IMG/VR virus record: IMGVR_UViG_3300042375_000625
Span: 1 to 25,499 of that record
Reading direction: 5' to 3' (one strand)
DNA: 25,499 nucleotides
Source: a virus
Shown here: in pieces, positions 6,860 to 14,406 of the stretch
Numbering within the stretch: position 1 is the first letter of the stretch
Layout of the letters: the number at the start of each line of letters is the position of its first letter
Notes under the pieces: generated by a model
The model's input: only the letters and a program-made list of their open reading frames with translations
Databases searched by the model: none
What the model was told of the DNA's origin: nothing
Program-made: the position numbers and the translations under genes

Positions 6860-7738
6860 TTAGGCAGCGGTGACGTAGCGAACTGCCGAGGTACCGCGGC
6901 CCTTGTTCGCGCCGATGAGGATCTGAGCGATGCAACGGATGTTGCCCGTTTCAGCCTGACCGACGAGGACCTGGATGGACAGGCCGGACTCGGCGGTGGC
7001 GACGCTGGAGGTGAAGCCGGCGATTTCAGCCATCGGCACCCCAGTGGCGACCAGCAGCGAATCGGGTCCCATAGCCACGCCCGCGAGATTCTCGACGTTC
7101 GGGATCTGGTTCCACTGGTAGATATCCATGCCGGCGACCTGACCGACGTTGCCGGTGGTGACAACGGTGTTGGCGCTCGGGTTGAGGGAGCTGACGAGGG
7201 AGGCGGAGTTGCGGAGGGCCTTCAGGTAGCCGTTGCCGACGAGGAAGGAGCGAGGCTGACCAGCCTTTGCGGAGTCGAGGAGGAACTGAGCGTTCACAAC
7301 GTCATCATAGCCGAAGTCATTGACGGTAACGATTTCTTCCGTGGCGAAGTTGGCGGTCGTGAAGACGGCGCCGATTTCTTCCCAGCACTTGTCGACGATG
7401 GCCTGAGCGGCGGTCTTCGCGTAAGCGTTGATGAGGTACTGCATGCCGAACTCCTGGATGTCCAGGGGGCTGAACTCGTCGACGTACTTGAAGTGCTTGA
7501 GGGTGACCGAGGAGTTGGTCATCGTGGCGCCGTCAACATCCGCGAGGGTGTTGGAGGCCTTGTTGAATTCCGAGGCCGTGCCCGAACCCATGATCGGGAC
7601 GAAGACGGTCTTGCCAGCGCGGCCAACGGAGGCCGAGAGGTTGACGGAGATGTTGTTGAGGATCGGGAGCTTTCCGGCAACCGTCTGAACAATATAGTCA
7701 GACAGGATAGCGGGCGCCGTAGGTAGAACAGTAGCCAT
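6860..7738 (-). CDS. Major capsid protein (HK97 fold expected)
   Basis: A 292-residue protein. The N-terminal region (LSDYIVQTVAGKLPILNNIS, then GKTVFVPIMGSG) is the usual opening of capsid proteins of the P22 coat or related HK97-fold groups: a helix, a strand region with Gly-Lys-Thr, then a polar loop. The middle (SPLDIQEFGMQYLINAYAKT) matches the long spine helix, and the C-terminal part (GVAMGPDSLLVATG, IQVLVGQAETGNIRCIAQI) resembles the P and A domains. It forms the icosahedral shell around DNA. It follows protease and scaffold genes and is the only head gene with its own strong terminator, as expected for the most abundant protein. Its leader is C/A-rich (TAAACACACATACCT). The exact capsid family is unresolved. 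Confidence 0.85.
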   Translation of the reverse strand: MATVLPTAPAILSDYIVQTVAGKLPILNNISVNLSASVGRAGKTVFVPIMGSGTASEFNKASNTLADVDGATMTNSSVTLKHFKYVDEFSPLDIQEFGMQYLINAYAKTAAQAIVDKCWEEIGAVFTTANFATEEIVTVNDFGYDDVVNAQFLLDSAKAGQPRSFLVGNGYLKALRNSASLVSSLNPSANTVVTTGNVGQVAGMDIYQWNQIPNVENLAGVAMGPDSLLVATGVPMAEIAGFTSSVATAESGLSIQVLVGQAETGNIRCIAQILIGANKGRGTSAVRYVTAA

Positions 7739-7761
7739 AGGTATGTGTGTTTAGGGGAGGG

Positions 7762-8193
7762 TTAGAAAGAAATGAGAGCGGCCTTGTGCGCGTTGAAGAA
7801 CGCGATGCGGGCCTGACCGGCAGGGAGAGCGAGGTAGGCGGACTTGATGTCGGCGTTGCTCATCTTCGAGGGGCTGTCGCCCTTCGGAAGTTCGACAGGT
7901 TCGGTACCGAAGGACGCCACGATCTTGGCGGCTTCCTTGGAGGCGGTCACCTTGGTGGCTTCGAGCTCAGTGGCCTTAGCCTTGAAGGTAGAAAGTTCGG
8001 CTTCGCAGACCTTGAGGGCTTCCGTGAGGGAAGCGATGGAGGCGTCCTTCACGGAGGCCTCGACGCGAAGGGCGTCAAGTTCGGCAGAAGCGCCGACGGT
8101 CATCTTCTCCACGGTGCTGCGGAGGTCGTCGCGTTCGGCAGTAAGGCCGGCCAGAGAGGCGGCGGCCGTGACGAGTTGCTCTTCGATGGTCAT
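7762..8193 (-). CDS. Capsid scaffold-like protein from internal start (nested)
   Basis: Starting at the internal ATG at 8193 (MTIEEQLVTAAASLAGLTAE) gives 143 residues in the same frame as the HAD fusion. Nearly all of it is heptad-rich coiled coil to about residue 93, then a Pro/Gly linker (EPVELPKGDSPSKMS) and a C-terminal helix pair that may contact the capsid protein. Size, helical character and place before the major capsid gene fit a phage scaffold. In lambda the scaffold gpNu3 is likewise made from an internal in-frame start, there inside the protease gene. The six-base spacing of the element to this ATG equals copies 3 and 4. Internal initiation is inferred, not proved. Confidence 0.65.
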   Translation of the reverse strand: MTIEEQLVTAAASLAGLTAERDDLRSTVEKMTVGASAELDALRVEASVKDASIASLTEALKVCEAELSTFKAKATELEATKVTASKEAAKIVASFGTEPVELPKGDSPSKMSNADIKSAYLALPAGQARIAFFNAHKAALISF

Positions 8194-8625
8194 CTTAGAC
8201 CTGCGAGAATTGGCAACCGTGCCCTCGGGAGATTCCTGCGCGGGAACCTCTTCGACGTCATCTTCCTCGACCATCTCAGGGATGGCAGCGGGGTCCATGA
8301 CCTCCACGCCCAGGGCGGAGACGGCGTCACGGGTGTCGGCGCGGTTGTCGATAAATAGGTCAACCGGGCGGCCGGCATCGAGCTCGGCCTTGACCACGCC
8401 AGCCTTGAAGGCAGGGGCTTCAGCGCCGGAGTCATTCATGATCAGGGCGTCGTACTCGAAGCCGATGGCGTCGAGGTCGGCCACGGTCTTCTCGCGTTCG
8501 CTCTCGGCGCGGTTGGTCAGCACGACGACCTCTTCGCCATGGGCGTCGATGTAGTCGATGACGCGCTCGACGGGCTGGCCGTCTTTCAGGATGGTGTCGT
8601 CGATGTCGGTGAAGATGCGGGGCAT
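7762..8625 (-). CDS. HAD-family phosphatase domain fused to capsid scaffold-like domain
   Basis: A 287-residue ORF in two halves. Residues 1-110 are a HAD-family hydrolase: motif I DIDDT with Asp7 and Asp9, motif II VVLTNRA with Thr37, a Lys around 74-79, and motif IV LFIDNRAD with Asp93 and Asp97, so all catalytic positions appear present. An acidic linker (about 115-138, MVEEDDVEEVPAQ) leads to residues 145-287, a Glu/Ala/Lys-rich coiled coil with a short C-terminal helix (ARIAFFNAHKAAL). Position between the prohead protease and the capsid gene is where scaffolds lie. Copy 5 of the repeated element is inside the ORF just before Met145, so a separate scaffold can start there. HAD phosphatases act on phosphorylated small molecules or DNA/RNA ends; the substrate is unknown. 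Confidence 0.8.
   Translation of the reverse strand: MPRIFTDIDDTILKDGQPVERVIDYIDAHGEEVVVLTNRAESEREKTVADLDAIGFEYDALIMNDSGAEAPAFKAGVVKAELDAGRPVDLFIDNRADTRDAVSALGVEVMDPAAIPEMVEEDDVEEVPAQESPEGTVANSRRSKMTIEEQLVTAAASLAGLTAERDDLRSTVEKMTVGASAELDALRVEASVKDASIASLTEALKVCEAELSTFKAKATELEATKVTASKEAAKIVASFGTEPVELPKGDSPSKMSNADIKSAYLALPAGQARIAFFNAHKAALISF
8200..8216 (-). repeat. Start-proximal element, copy 5 (internal to HAD-scaffold ORF)
   Basis: Minus strand TTGCCAATTCTCGCAGG, identical in the core to copy 3, followed by TCTAAG and the ATG at 8193. Here it is also translated in the long frame, as part of VANSRRSK joining the HAD linker to the scaffold. Confidence 0.85.
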
Positions 8626-8626
8626 G

Positions 8627-9421
8627 TTAGAAAGAGGCTAGGGCTTTGTTGAACGAGTCGGCGAGGCCAGTGACCAAGCCCTGGGCGGCGGCCTGCTTGC
8701 CGGAGAAGACCTGACCACGGAGGGCGGAGTCTGCGACGAGCGTACGCTTGGAGCGGATGGCGGCCTTGAAGTCTTCGTGAATCGAGTCGACGCCAGCCTG
8801 GAGGTCGGCGATCTGCTCGTCAGAGAGGGACGTGCCCTCGATACCGGCGCCCTTCAGGGGGGAGCCAGACGACTTGATGACGACCATGCGGACGCCCGAG
8901 TCTTCGTAGAGTTTGGACATGTCGGGCACGGCCATGTAGACGCCCACGCTGCCGACGGTGGCAGAGCTTGAGGACACGACGCGATCAGCCTGAGAGCCAA
9001 GCCAGTAAGCAGCCGAAGCCATCTCGGAGTCAGTGTAGGCCATGGTCGGCTTGCCAAGGTCGCGAATCTTGTTCGCTAGTTCCTCGACGCCGGTGACCGT
9101 GCCACCAGGGGAGGAGATGTTGAAGGCAATCTTCTCGACCGCAGGGTCAGCTGCGAAGAGGTCGACGGCCATGGAGAGGTCGTTCACGTCGACGGCGCCC
9201 ATCATCTTCTCGATGGGGCTCAGGTTCTTGCCGATGACGCCGGCAATCGGGATGACGCCGACGCCGTTCTGGACGTAGGGCACCGGGGCCACGCCGAAGA
9301 ACTGCGCGAGCATGTCAGTGAAGCCGAACTTCTCGGCCATGACAGAGAAGTCTTGGGCCTTGGCCGGGTCAATCAGGAGAGGCTCGCGGCCCTTGAGGCC
9401 GTGGGATAAAAAGCGGGACAT
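8627..9421 (-). CDS. Prohead protease, S49 (SppA/lambda gpC-like) family
   Basis: A 264-residue serine peptidase of family S49. The start is the ATG at 9421 (MSRFLSHGLKGREPLLIDPA), one base after the portal stop; the frame upstream only shadows the portal gene. A ClpP-like core begins near residue 53 (GVGVIPIAGVIG). It has the SSPGG oxyanion-region turn at about 103-107, the nucleophile Ser136 in MASAAYW, and the probable general-base Lys190 in SPLKGAG. In lambda-like phages this enzyme sits inside the procapsid and trims scaffold and portal before maturation. Gene order portal-protease-scaffold-capsid matches. Unlike lambda gpC, no scaffold is nested in it; the scaffold is in the next gene. 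Confidence 0.92.
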   Translation of the reverse strand: MSRFLSHGLKGREPLLIDPAKAQDFSVMAEKFGFTDMLAQFFGVAPVPYVQNGVGVIPIAGVIGKNLSPIEKMMGAVDVNDLSMAVDLFAADPAVEKIAFNISSPGGTVTGVEELANKIRDLGKPTMAYTDSEMASAAYWLGSQADRVVSSSSATVGSVGVYMAVPDMSKLYEDSGVRMVVIKSSGSPLKGAGIEGTSLSDEQIADLQAGVDSIHEDFKAAIRSKRTLVADSALRGQVFSGKQAAAQGLVTGLADSFNKALASF

Positions 9422-9422
9422 A

Positions 9423-10937
9423 TTATTTTTCGTTAGTAGAGACGCCGGGGAGTGGTTCAGCCTGGTCGACTTGGGCGACCGTGCCGAGGGGAGTGTTAGT
9501 TGGGCGGAACAGCAGCTCGAAGGGGATGCCGTACTGCTTGGCAAGGTTCTGGATATGCGCCATGTCGGCGGCTCGCTTCTCCATCTCGGAGCGGAAGTCG
9601 AGGCCGCGCTGGCCGTAGAGCTCAGACATGGACATGAGACCCATCTCGATGTCGGCGCGATCGTTGGCGGCTTCGCGGCCAGCGTCGACGGTGACGGACT
9701 TTGGAGTGGTCCACGAAGCGTTGTACCAGGCTGGGTCGTCTGGGATTTCTCCCCGGGCAATGCCGTCGGCGATAATGTATTCCCAAGTCGGCTGACAGAA
9801 GGTCGTCAGAATGACCTGCTGATATTTTCCGAAGACCCGGGCGGCCTTAGCGGTGACCAATCGAACCCCAGCTCCGCCGGCCGAAGTTACGTCTTTTACG
9901 AATTCGTACGGAAGGACGGAGCAGATGTCTTTCTCCAGCGCCGCGAGGAATCCGACGAAGGTCGAATTCGGTCTTTTTGACTCAAAACTTTCAAAGCGAT
10001 CAGAGCTCTCTAGCACGATAGCCTTGCCGCCCATCTGGCTTGCGACGTTCTCGGCAGAGCCACGGCTATTTGAAATCTCAGAGGCCGCATCCTCATCGAG
10101 GAATCCTGAGCCGCGAAAAATCACTCGATTAACGTCACCGTTGTCTTTCACTGCGCGACGCTCGAGGTCGAGGATTTCTTTCACATCCTGGACCCCGCAG
10201 AGCGCAGACTGAAGCACTGGAACGCCGCGGGAGCCCGAGGCCGTTTCCATGTCGACGATGTGCATGACAGACTGGGCCTCAACCTTGCGGGAGGAACCGT
10301 CAGCCTGATATATAGAATAGTAAATCGGTTCGTTAAACTTACCGAAGCCAATGCCGTCCCAGCAATCCGAAGGGGTATCAGTGTCGGTCGGGTCGCCACA
10401 ACGGTGGGCCTCGACGATCTGCACCTGTGCCCGGTCACCGTTAACGACCTTGATAGCAAAGGCGTCACCGTCACGGACCATTGCCCGGACAAGGATTGAC
10501 TGGCACTGGGCAAAGGACTTGCCGGAGACGTCGATGCGCTTAGATTCGCGGGCGAAGTATTCTTCGTACTGGCGGGCAACCTCGGGGTCGCTTGCGTGGG
10601 ACTGCGGCTTGATACCGTCGCCCGAGACGTAGATGACCAGGTCGTTCAAAATCGAGCGGAACAGCGAGGACTCGCGTTCAGCCCAGCGGCACTTCTTGAC
10701 CATCTCGTTGCGGTCCCATGGGGACATGTCGCGGCGCATGTCATCCGGCTGCGGAGCGTAGATGACGCGGCGAGCGTATGTCTGGACGGTCGAACCCCAC
10801 TCGTTCCCGCTGTACTGGTTATTGAAACGGCCCTGAGATACAGTTGCGGCCTGCGGCGCCGGCGTACCCTTGCGGGTGGACGGCTTGCCCTTCTTCGGGC
10901 GCAGGCTGACGGTCGGGACTTTCTTGCGGGGGGGCAT
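9423..10937 (-). CDS. Portal protein, lambda gpB-like
   Basis: A 504-residue protein of the lambda-type portal family. Residues 1-35 are a basic, Pro-rich arm (KKVPTVSLRPKKGKPSTRKG). The central region contains RDGDAFAIKVV and VPVLQSALCGVQDVKEILDL. The C-terminal region has WTTPKSVTVDAGREAANDRA followed by GLMSMSELYGQRG, the typical W-x-x-P...VD...E segment of gpB portals. Portals form a dodecameric ring at one capsid vertex through which DNA is packed and ejected. It lies between the gpW-like gene (three bases upstream) and the S49 protease. The leader ATCGACTAATTT has no Shine-Dalgarno sequence. Assignment is firm. Confidence 0.93.
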   Translation of the reverse strand: MPPRKKVPTVSLRPKKGKPSTRKGTPAPQAATVSQGRFNNQYSGNEWGSTVQTYARRVIYAPQPDDMRRDMSPWDRNEMVKKCRWAERESSLFRSILNDLVIYVSGDGIKPQSHASDPEVARQYEEYFARESKRIDVSGKSFAQCQSILVRAMVRDGDAFAIKVVNGDRAQVQIVEAHRCGDPTDTDTPSDCWDGIGFGKFNEPIYYSIYQADGSSRKVEAQSVMHIVDMETASGSRGVPVLQSALCGVQDVKEILDLERRAVKDNGDVNRVIFRGSGFLDEDAASEISNSRGSAENVASQMGGKAIVLESSDRFESFESKRPNSTFVGFLAALEKDICSVLPYEFVKDVTSAGGAGVRLVTAKAARVFGKYQQVILTTFCQPTWEYIIADGIARGEIPDDPAWYNASWTTPKSVTVDAGREAANDRADIEMGLMSMSELYGQRGLDFRSEMEKRAADMAHIQNLAKQYGIPFELLFRPTNTPLGTVAQVDQAEPLPGVSTNEK

Positions 10938-10940
10938 AAA

Positions 10941-11197
10941 TTAGTCGATGCGGTTATCCCAACGGGTGTTAACCATGGTCACTCGGCGACCATACTTGCC
11001 CGGATCGAGACGGCTTAGGGCGAACATGGATTCGTTCAAGACCTCCTTCGGCGTCATGCCTGGGAAAGCCTTGGTCGCGGAAGACCCGGAGTCTGCGTAG
11101 GACATGAGCGTTTTGCCGTCCATGATCAGCGCAAGGGCCTTGGCTTTGAGGTCGAGTAACTCGCACTCGGTGAGGCCGATAAAATATCCTTGAGCCA
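10941..11197 (-). CDS. gpW-like head-tail connector
   Basis: An 85-residue protein. The ATG at 11197 (MAQGYFIGLTECELLDLKAK) is chosen because copy 6 of the repeated element ends five bases upstream; a frame open to 11273 adds an Arg-rich, unlikely N-terminus. An N-terminal helix (CELLDLKAKALALIM), a DGKTLMSYADSG turn region and a second helix (PKEVLNESMFALSRL) match the helix-hairpin-helix plan of lambda gpW (68 residues), which joins portal and tail connector. The place between large terminase and portal is exactly that of gpW. Sequence identity to gpW is not obvious, so the call rests on layout and position. Confidence 0.72.
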
Positions 11198-11202
11198 TTT
11201 GA

Positions 11203-11219
11203 CCTGCGTAAATTGGCAA
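11203..11219 (-). repeat. Start-proximal element, copy 6
   Basis: Minus strand TTGCCAATTTACGCAGG, then TCAAA and the ATG at 11197. It lies at the end of the 113-base gap after the large terminase stop. A short GC hairpin (GGGCG, loop GCAG, CGCCC on the plus strand, 11227-11240) sits just upstream of it. Confidence 0.8.
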
Positions 11220-11310
11220 CGATAGGGGGCGGCAGCGCCCATGTCCACGCCACGAGACTCTTCCTTCCCGCAACCATCGGCGCCGCCGCTTGAATTCAGT
11301 GTCCCCGAGT

Positions 11311-13104
11311 TCATGCGGAAGGCAAGTCGGTTTCAGTTGTTTCCTTGCCCACGATGCCCCAGCGGACGGCGGCCAGCAGACCGAGCAGCTCGCAGTCGAA
11401 AGCGTGGTTGTCCTTCTTGCCCTGCGGCAACAGCCACTGGGGCTTACCCGTGCGCCTGTCCTTTACGCGGACCTCGGCTGACATCTGGTCGACGTAGTCT
11501 TGCCCTGCGTCTAGGGCGTACGAAAAGGCGCGGCGTGAGCGGAGCCCGTGCATCAGATCCTTGCCCCCGAGGTTCGACCAGACCAGGAGCACGGCGCGGG
11601 TCTGGAGACCGGGCACCATGATAGTCTGCTTATCGGAATAAAATCGGCGGGTCGTCTTGCCGTCCTTGGTCGTCACGCTGAAGTCTTCGTTGCCCGAACC
11701 CTTTGCGCACTTCCAGCCACGCATGGCGGTCTGGCGATATACGTCTTGGGCTTGGTCTCCGGCGTCAACCATAACGAGGGCCGGGTGCACGGCGTGGAGT
11801 TTGACGAAGGCCTCGACGTCCTGCCAGGTCTCAATCTTGGCGAAGGCCTTCAGGCGGCTGTGCCCGGTGCGACTCCAGCGGCGGACTACGCAATATAGGT
11901 GACCACGTTGAACGTCGATGCCGGCGGTGCGGAAAGGGAACGAACCTTCTGGCGCTCCCTCGCGGTCGACCACTCGGCCCTTGGGTGTGATGACTGACTC
12001 GCCGTCCCAGTCGTCGGCCATGTTGTAGTTGGCGGCCTGTGCGATGTTCACGATCTCCCCGCCTTCCTCGGCCCACGGAAGTGCGAGCCTCTTCTGCTTG
12101 AATTGGCGACGAGCGTCGTCGCTCCCGTAGACTTCATAGTCTTCCTTCCCCTTAATCATCATGACGGCCAGTTCGCCCCAGCTCATAGACGCGAGCGAGT
12201 TCCAGTGAAGGCCGATGTGCCCGGAGTTAGCGGAAGAGGCTGTAGCCACAAAGCAGCCGCGAGCGTTCGCTTCCATGCGGGTGGCGTTAGTGTCTGGCAG
12301 CCGGGTCTGGCAGCCGGCGCACTCGTAAGTCGTGCCAGCGCTGACCTTCTGCAAATCCCATGAGCCCGTGAGCTTCGCGTCTTCTGGAAATCGAACCTGC
12401 TCCCAGAGGTAGGGCTGAAGATGCGAACAAGATTCAACGGGGCATCGAAAGTTCCAGTCACGCTGATCGGTGGATTCGTGCAGCTGATGGAATTCCTGAC
12501 CAGCCCGTCCGCCCTGGCTCATGAAGATTCGCTTACCCATCCAGCCGAACGCAGTCACTCGAGCGCTTAATTCCGCTAGGTGCCCGGGAGGTGCCTGCCA
12601 GCATTCGTCTGCAATTGTATAACGGAGCGAGAGGCGCTGAAGGTTGGCTTCGTTCCACAGGCCGCGGCAGTAAAGCGTCATGCGGTCGAAGTCCGTCGTC
12701 GTCGAGCGATCCATGTCGTCGACCGAGATGCGGGCCTTCACCGGCGGGCAGTTGTTCCAGACTGGACGCATGTAGCGCAGGGCGAAGTCCTTAGATTCCG
12801 CATCCGTACTTTGGAAGACTGCGGTAGGCCCTGGAGCGTTTGCGATTATGTGGCAGGTGAACAGACGAGCGAAGAGAGACTTGCCCGACTGGATGCTGGC
12901 GAGAATGGTCAGCAGTTTCGTCTCAGGGTCGGCGGCAATCCGCAGCGCCTCCGCGATCCATGGCGTCCGCTCCGACCTGAATGGCCCGGGCATCGGAGAG
13001 TCAGGGATGGCGAGGACGTTGTCTTCGAGCCACTGCACCACGTCGCCCGAGTCCGCCGGCTTAAGCACGTCACGGCCTACGCGGAGTAGGTCAGCCTTGT
13101 TCAT
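11311..13104 (-). CDS. Terminase large subunit, GpA family
   Basis: A 597-residue packaging ATPase-nuclease. The ATG at 13104 (MNKADLLRVGRDVLKPADSG) overlaps the small terminase end by 14 bases and is preferred to a start at 13149 lying deep in that gene. The ATPase domain has a Walker A-like ASIQSGKS at about 69-76 and a Walker B-like YTIADECW with Asp166-Glu167. Cys residues in CPVESC and CAGC (about 237-275) form a probable zinc site, as in GpA proteins. The nuclease domain shows AGIDVQRGH, VMVDAGDQ and DNHAFDCEL acidic clusters. It cuts and pumps phage DNA into the procapsid via the portal. GpA family terminases often, but not always, make cos ends. Very secure. Confidence 0.95.
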   Translation of the reverse strand: MNKADLLRVGRDVLKPADSGDVVQWLEDNVLAIPDSPMPGPFRSERTPWIAEALRIAADPETKLLTILASIQSGKSLFARLFTCHIIANAPGPTAVFQSTDAESKDFALRYMRPVWNNCPPVKARISVDDMDRSTTTDFDRMTLYCRGLWNEANLQRLSLRYTIADECWQAPPGHLAELSARVTAFGWMGKRIFMSQGGRAGQEFHQLHESTDQRDWNFRCPVESCSHLQPYLWEQVRFPEDAKLTGSWDLQKVSAGTTYECAGCQTRLPDTNATRMEANARGCFVATASSANSGHIGLHWNSLASMSWGELAVMMIKGKEDYEVYGSDDARRQFKQKRLALPWAEEGGEIVNIAQAANYNMADDWDGESVITPKGRVVDREGAPEGSFPFRTAGIDVQRGHLYCVVRRWSRTGHSRLKAFAKIETWQDVEAFVKLHAVHPALVMVDAGDQAQDVYRQTAMRGWKCAKGSGNEDFSVTTKDGKTTRRFYSDKQTIMVPGLQTRAVLLVWSNLGGKDLMHGLRSRRAFSYALDAGQDYVDQMSAEVRVKDRRTGKPQWLLPQGKKDNHAFDCELLGLLAAVRWGIVGKETTETDLPSA

Positions 13105-13654
13105 CGTTCGCGGATAGGTCGGCCTTCGTTCTGCGGACCCAAGTCTCAAGCGCCTTCACGGCCCGGGCTGGGTTCTCGCCGTTGCAGGCCTCGGCCACGT
13201 CGAGCGCTAACTTGTCGAGGCGGTTAACGACTTCGCCCATCAGTTGGCGCATGGCTTCCGTCGCTTCCTTCGAGCTGATGTAGTCCTTAGCCAGGATGAG
13301 TCGTCGCTCTTGTTCCTCTTCGAGGGCGACTAAAGTCTTGAGGCTCTGGTTGTACGCGGTCTGGTACTTCCCCTGGTTCGGGTCTCCTCCCTCCATCGAT
13401 GCAAGCCAGACGCCGCGAGCCCGACCGACCAGGGCACGGTGCTCGCTGATCGTGTCGGCCAGCGTCCCGTCGTCGAGGTTGGCTGGTGCAGCCTTAGGCG
13501 CCTTCGCTGACCGGGCAACGTCTCGAGCTGCTCGCCATGCCTGGGCGGCTTCGACCGTATCCGTCGGCATGCCCTCGCGCTTGAGCACGGAGACGCGCTG
13601 CGGCGTGATGTTCAGCGCCGTGCCGATCTCGAGGTTGCTAGGTTTACGCGTCAT
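13091..13654 (-). CDS. Terminase small subunit, Nu1-like
   Basis: A 187-residue protein directly before the large terminase. Residues 6-40 (SNLEIGTALNITPQRVSVLK, then REGMP) read as a winged helix-turn-helix of the Nu1 or MerR-like type, which recognises the packaging site. An EAAQAWR segment follows at about 35-42. The rest is helical and charged (ALEEEQERRLILAKDYISSK), fit for oligomerisation and contact with the large subunit. It overlaps the large terminase by 14 bases and may itself be translationally coupled (ATGA) to a 35-codon ORF upstream. Function by motif and gene order is well supported. Confidence 0.85.
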   Translation of the reverse strand: MTRKPSNLEIGTALNITPQRVSVLKREGMPTDTVEAAQAWRAARDVARSAKAPKAAPANLDDGTLADTISEHRALVGRARGVWLASMEGGDPNQGKYQTAYNQSLKTLVALEEEQERRLILAKDYISSKEATEAMRQLMGEVVNRLDKLALDVAEACNGENPARAVKALETWVRRTKADLSANDEQG

Positions 13655-13758
13655 GGCCGAGTGCTGGAGTTCCCCCGTTTGCTGTTTTGGTCAAAACCGT
13701 CACTTGCCCCCGTATAAAAGAAGGGCAGGTGTCGCCCAACGCGACGAAAAGGGGGCAT
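13651..13758 (-). CDS. Possible small protein at the head of the late operon
   Basis: A 35-codon ORF (MPPFRRVGRHLPFFYTGASD at its start) that ends in an ATGA overlap with the small terminase gene. It has one of the few Shine-Dalgarno-like sequences in the window (AAGGA, eight bases before the ATG). It is basic and matches nothing I know. It could be a true small gene, or a leader whose translation couples to the terminase. The frame is open further upstream to 13872 but crosses the repeat region, so the short start is favoured. Weakly supported. Confidence 0.35.
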   Translation of the reverse strand: MPPFRRVGRHLPFFYTGASDGFDQNSKRGNSSTRP

Positions 13759-13884
13759 AAAAAGATTCCTTAGGGGGGTATATATCCGCTTTCCTGATAC
13801 CAGTGGGGCGTGGGTGGGGCACCAGTGGGGATTGGTCAAATAAACGACTGTCGGTAATCGATTAGCAATCATAACTAAATGATT
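13759..13884 (-). promoter_or_regulatory. Putative late control region with direct repeats
   Basis: This gap contains two perfect copies of ACCAGTGGGG (plus strand 13799-13808 and 13821-13830), with starts 22 bases apart, that is about two helical turns on one face. On the minus strand the downstream copy lies about 17 bases before TATATA (near 13781-13786), where a -35 box would stand, and no good TTGACA is present. That arrangement fits an activator-dependent promoter for the head operon. An A/T-only inverted repeat, AATCAT and ATGATT at 13867-13884, directly follows the upstream gene. Promoter activity is inferred. Confidence 0.45.
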
Positions 13885-14406
13885 TTAATGACGGTTGAAC
13901 GTCACGCGCATCTTATCGCGCTTGCTGTTGCAGTGAGGGAACAAGCCCTGGGCGTCTGAGTTAACGGCCAGCTGTATGACGCGGGCTCGCTTGCGCATGG
14001 CCTCATGTGTCAGGCCGTACATCTTTGCGATCATACGCGAGGACATGCACCCGGGCAGACTGAGCGCCCAGCGTACGAGCTCGACGTGCCGGCGAATCTC
14101 CATGGAGCCGCTCATAGCCAGGGCATCGATAAAGGCCTTGAGCATGACTGCAACGTGCTCGCGGGAAATAAACGAGTCGACTTCGACATGCTGCTCTCTC
14201 GCGGCAACGATAGAATCCTGCATCCAGCGGACGTGCTCGTCCTTGATTTTAAAGACGTGCCGGCTCTGCACCATCTCGCGGTAAGGCAGGACGCCAGCGT
14301 TGCGCATCTTCTCTTGATTCTTAACCGACTGGGAAAAGAACCACGCGTCGAACGACTTAGCCTCTTTGGTGGGAGCCTCGAGGTCATTGATGCGAGCCTT
14401 CGTCAT
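13885..14406 (-). CDS. Probable DNA-binding protein, candidate regulator
   Basis: A 173-residue, mostly helical, basic protein. Residues about 128-150 (PGCMSSRMIAKMYGLTHEAM, then RKRARV) look like a helix-turn-helix: helix, turn, and a recognition helix beginning near THEAMRKRA. The N-terminal part (FDAWFFSQSVKNQEKMRNAG) is helical and charged. No enzyme motif is seen. It overlaps the previous gene by 23 bases and is the last gene before the late control region, so it is a fair candidate for the regulator acting there. That link is inference from position only. Confidence 0.65.
   Translation of the reverse strand: MTKARINDLEAPTKEAKSFDAWFFSQSVKNQEKMRNAGVLPYREMVQSRHVFKIKDEHVRWMQDSIVAAREQHVEVDSFISREHVAVMLKAFIDALAMSGSMEIRRHVELVRWALSLPGCMSSRMIAKMYGLTHEAMRKRARVIQLAVNSDAQGLFPHCNSKRDKMRVTFNRH

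Noticed and set aside
7844-8554. 236-codon plus-strand open frame, Ser/Ala/Thr rich
   Set aside because: It is the antisense of the HAD-scaffold gene; the low-complexity serine-rich sequence is typical of such shadows.
9422-9760. Longer start for the S49 protease
   Set aside because: The 113 extra residues are Ser/Pro/Thr-rich and shadow the portal gene. The ATG at 9421, one base after the portal stop, begins a normal protease N-terminus.
3990-11220. The repeated start-proximal element as a sigma-70 promoter with TTGCCA as -35
   Set aside because: A -10 box 17 bases later and the transcript start would lie inside the coding region, after the ATG, in most copies.
13799-13830. The two ACCAGTGGGG copies as a short CRISPR-like or iteron array
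   Set aside because: There are only two copies with a 12-base gap, too few and too short for a CRISPR array. An iteron origin is possible but two copies do not support it.
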